Below, in pieces: positions 63,025 through 64,000 of a stretch of 64,000 nucleotides of DNA (positions are counted from its first letter, which is position 1; each line of letters opens with the position of its first letter). The position numbers and the translations under genes were made by a program. The DNA is from Gemmatimonas groenlandica (GTDB lineage: Bacteria > Gemmatimonadota > Gemmatimonadetes > Gemmatimonadales > Gemmatimonadaceae): positions 3,534,001 through 3,598,000 of the forward strand of contig NZ_CP053085.1 in the NCBI RefSeq assembly GCF_013004105.1, given 5' to 3'. The notes under the pieces are model-generated. The model was not told the DNA's origin. It was given only the letters and a program-made list of their open reading frames with translations, and made no database searches.

Positions 63025-64000
63025 ATGTCGACCTCATCATTCTTTCGCTTCGCCCTGACCGCTGCCGCACTCGCCGGCGCGCTCGCGGCGAGCCCGGCGC
63101 AGGCACAGCATGCCTTCGCCGACCCCGGCGCGACGTTCGATCCGCGCGTGCCCACTCCCGCGCTGATCCTGGGCTACGATATCGGCGCTCGCTTTACGCC
63201 GCAGCGCGCCATGATGCGCTACATCGAGCGCATTGCTGCCGCGTCGAAGCGGGTGAAGGTGGACACTGTGGCCCGCACGTTCGAGGGGCGCGAGATGCTC
63301 ATCATCACCATCTCGAGCGAAGCCAACATGGCGCGGTTGGAGGAAATCCAGCGCGATGCCAAGCGTATCGCCGATCCTCGCGGGGCGAGTGCGGGCGACA
63401 TCGATGCGGCGGTGAAGCGCATTCCCAGCATCGTGTGGCTCGAGCATTCCGTGCATGGTGGTGAAGCGTCGGGGGCCGAAGCGGGACTGGCGCTGCTGTA
63501 TCAGCTGGCGGCCGGTACCGATGCCGATACCAAGCTGGCGCTCGACAGCACCGTGGTGCTGATCGACCCCAATGAGAATCCCGACGGACGCGAGCGGCAC
63601 ACGCACGACATCGAGCGCTACGGCAGCTCGCAGGGTGTGGCCAGTGAGCCGGGCGCGCTCAACAACGCCGGGTCGTGGCCGGGGCCGCGCACGTCGCACT
63701 ACTACTTCGACCTCAATCGCGACTGGTACGCGCAGTCGCACCCTGAGTCGAAGGGACGCGTGAGCACGTACATGAAATGGTGGCCGCATGTGGCGGTGGA
63801 CCTGCACGAGCAGGGAAGCAGCTCTTCGTTCTACTTCGCGCCGCCGCGTGAGCCCGACAATCAGAACAACCCCAAGCATCTGCCCAAGTGGTTCGACATC
63901 TTCGCCGCCGCGCACGGAGCGGCGTTCGACGTGCATGGGTGGTCGTACTTCCGTCGTGAAGGCTACGACTCGTTCTATCCGGGCTACGGCGAAGGGTGGC
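63025..64000 (+). CDS. M14 zinc carboxypeptidase, C-terminus beyond window edge
   Basis: At least 325 residues from the ATG at 63025, open to the end of the window. Signal peptide ends SPAQAQ. Zinc ligands H144 and E147 are in HSVHGGEASG, and the third histidine is in VAVDLHEQGS; NENPDGRERH contains the substrate-binding asparagine-arginine pattern of M14 peptidases. Large secreted M14 proteins of this sort are common in Gemmatimonadota. The GYGEGW at the edge is still inside the protein. Confidence 0.9.
   Translation, partial: MSTSSFFRFALTAAALAGALAASPAQAQHAFADPGATFDPRVPTPALILGYDIGARFTPQRAMMRYIERIAAASKRVKVDTVARTFEGREMLIITISSEANMARLEEIQRDAKRIADPRGASAGDIDAAVKRIPSIVWLEHSVHGGEASGAEAGLALLYQLAAGTDADTKLALDSTVVLIDPNENPDGRERHTHDIERYGSSQGVASEPGALNNAGSWPGPRTSHYYFDLNRDWYAQSHPESKGRVSTYMKWWPHVAVDLHEQGSSSSFYFAPPREPDNQNNPKHLPKWFDIFAAAHGAAFDVHGWSYFRREGYDSFYPGYGEGW

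Overview
The window looks like a chromosomal segment of a high-GC Gram-negative bacterium, most likely a Gemmatimonadota member. This is an inference from the gene repertoire: a SusC/SusD pair, many secreted peptidases and amidohydrolases, VPS10/sortilin-like repeat proteins, PEP-CTERM anchoring and numerous lipoproteins. No rRNA, tRNA or CRISPR array was seen, and both ends cut through genes.

Layout. 1-1.5 kb: an edge-truncated gene, then a GIY-YIG plus DUF2239 pair behind a near-ideal leaderless promoter. 1.5-8.4 kb: a secreted esterase and a SusC-SusD-DUF4397 outer-membrane uptake operon. 8.5-10.1 kb: a methyltransferase and two divergent DoxX-like proteins. 10.1-14.3 kb: a five-gene, start-stop-overlapping cbb3-type cytochrome oxidase operon whose subunit I carries a CcoS-like N-terminus. 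14.4-19.4 kb: a methyltransferase/GlxA-regulator pair and an MFS exporter/LysR pair. 19.5-36.7 kb: lipoproteins, phytase-like and choice-of-anchor proteins, a cupin, a DUF2306 protein with an AraC regulator, a FecR-like protein, a sugar transferase, a metzincin protease and a DUF4143 ATPase. 36.9-39.2 kb: an M28 peptidase interrupted by one extra base.

39.3-53.8 kb is an accessory island. It contains small hypothetical proteins, a probable decayed tyrosine recombinase, a two-gene cassette (HEPN protein plus GHKL-ATPase/PD-(D/E)XK protein), a broken IS110-family transposase, an OLD-type ATPase-TOPRIM nuclease with two partner genes, a truncated duplicate of the 3' end of the neighbouring VPS10 gene, two copies of a ~205-bp repeat, a secreted coiled-coil protein and an IS256-family element with intact target duplications. 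The HEPN/GHKL-nuclease pair is the strongest candidate for an undescribed defence system; the OLD cluster is second.

53.8-64 kb returns to core-like secreted functions: VPS10-repeat protein, YtcJ-like amidohydrolase, monooxygenase-fold protein, amidase, YncE-like beta-propeller protein and an M14 carboxypeptidase cut by the window end. Three intergenic gaps here hold long imperfect inverted repeats of different sequence but the same architecture.
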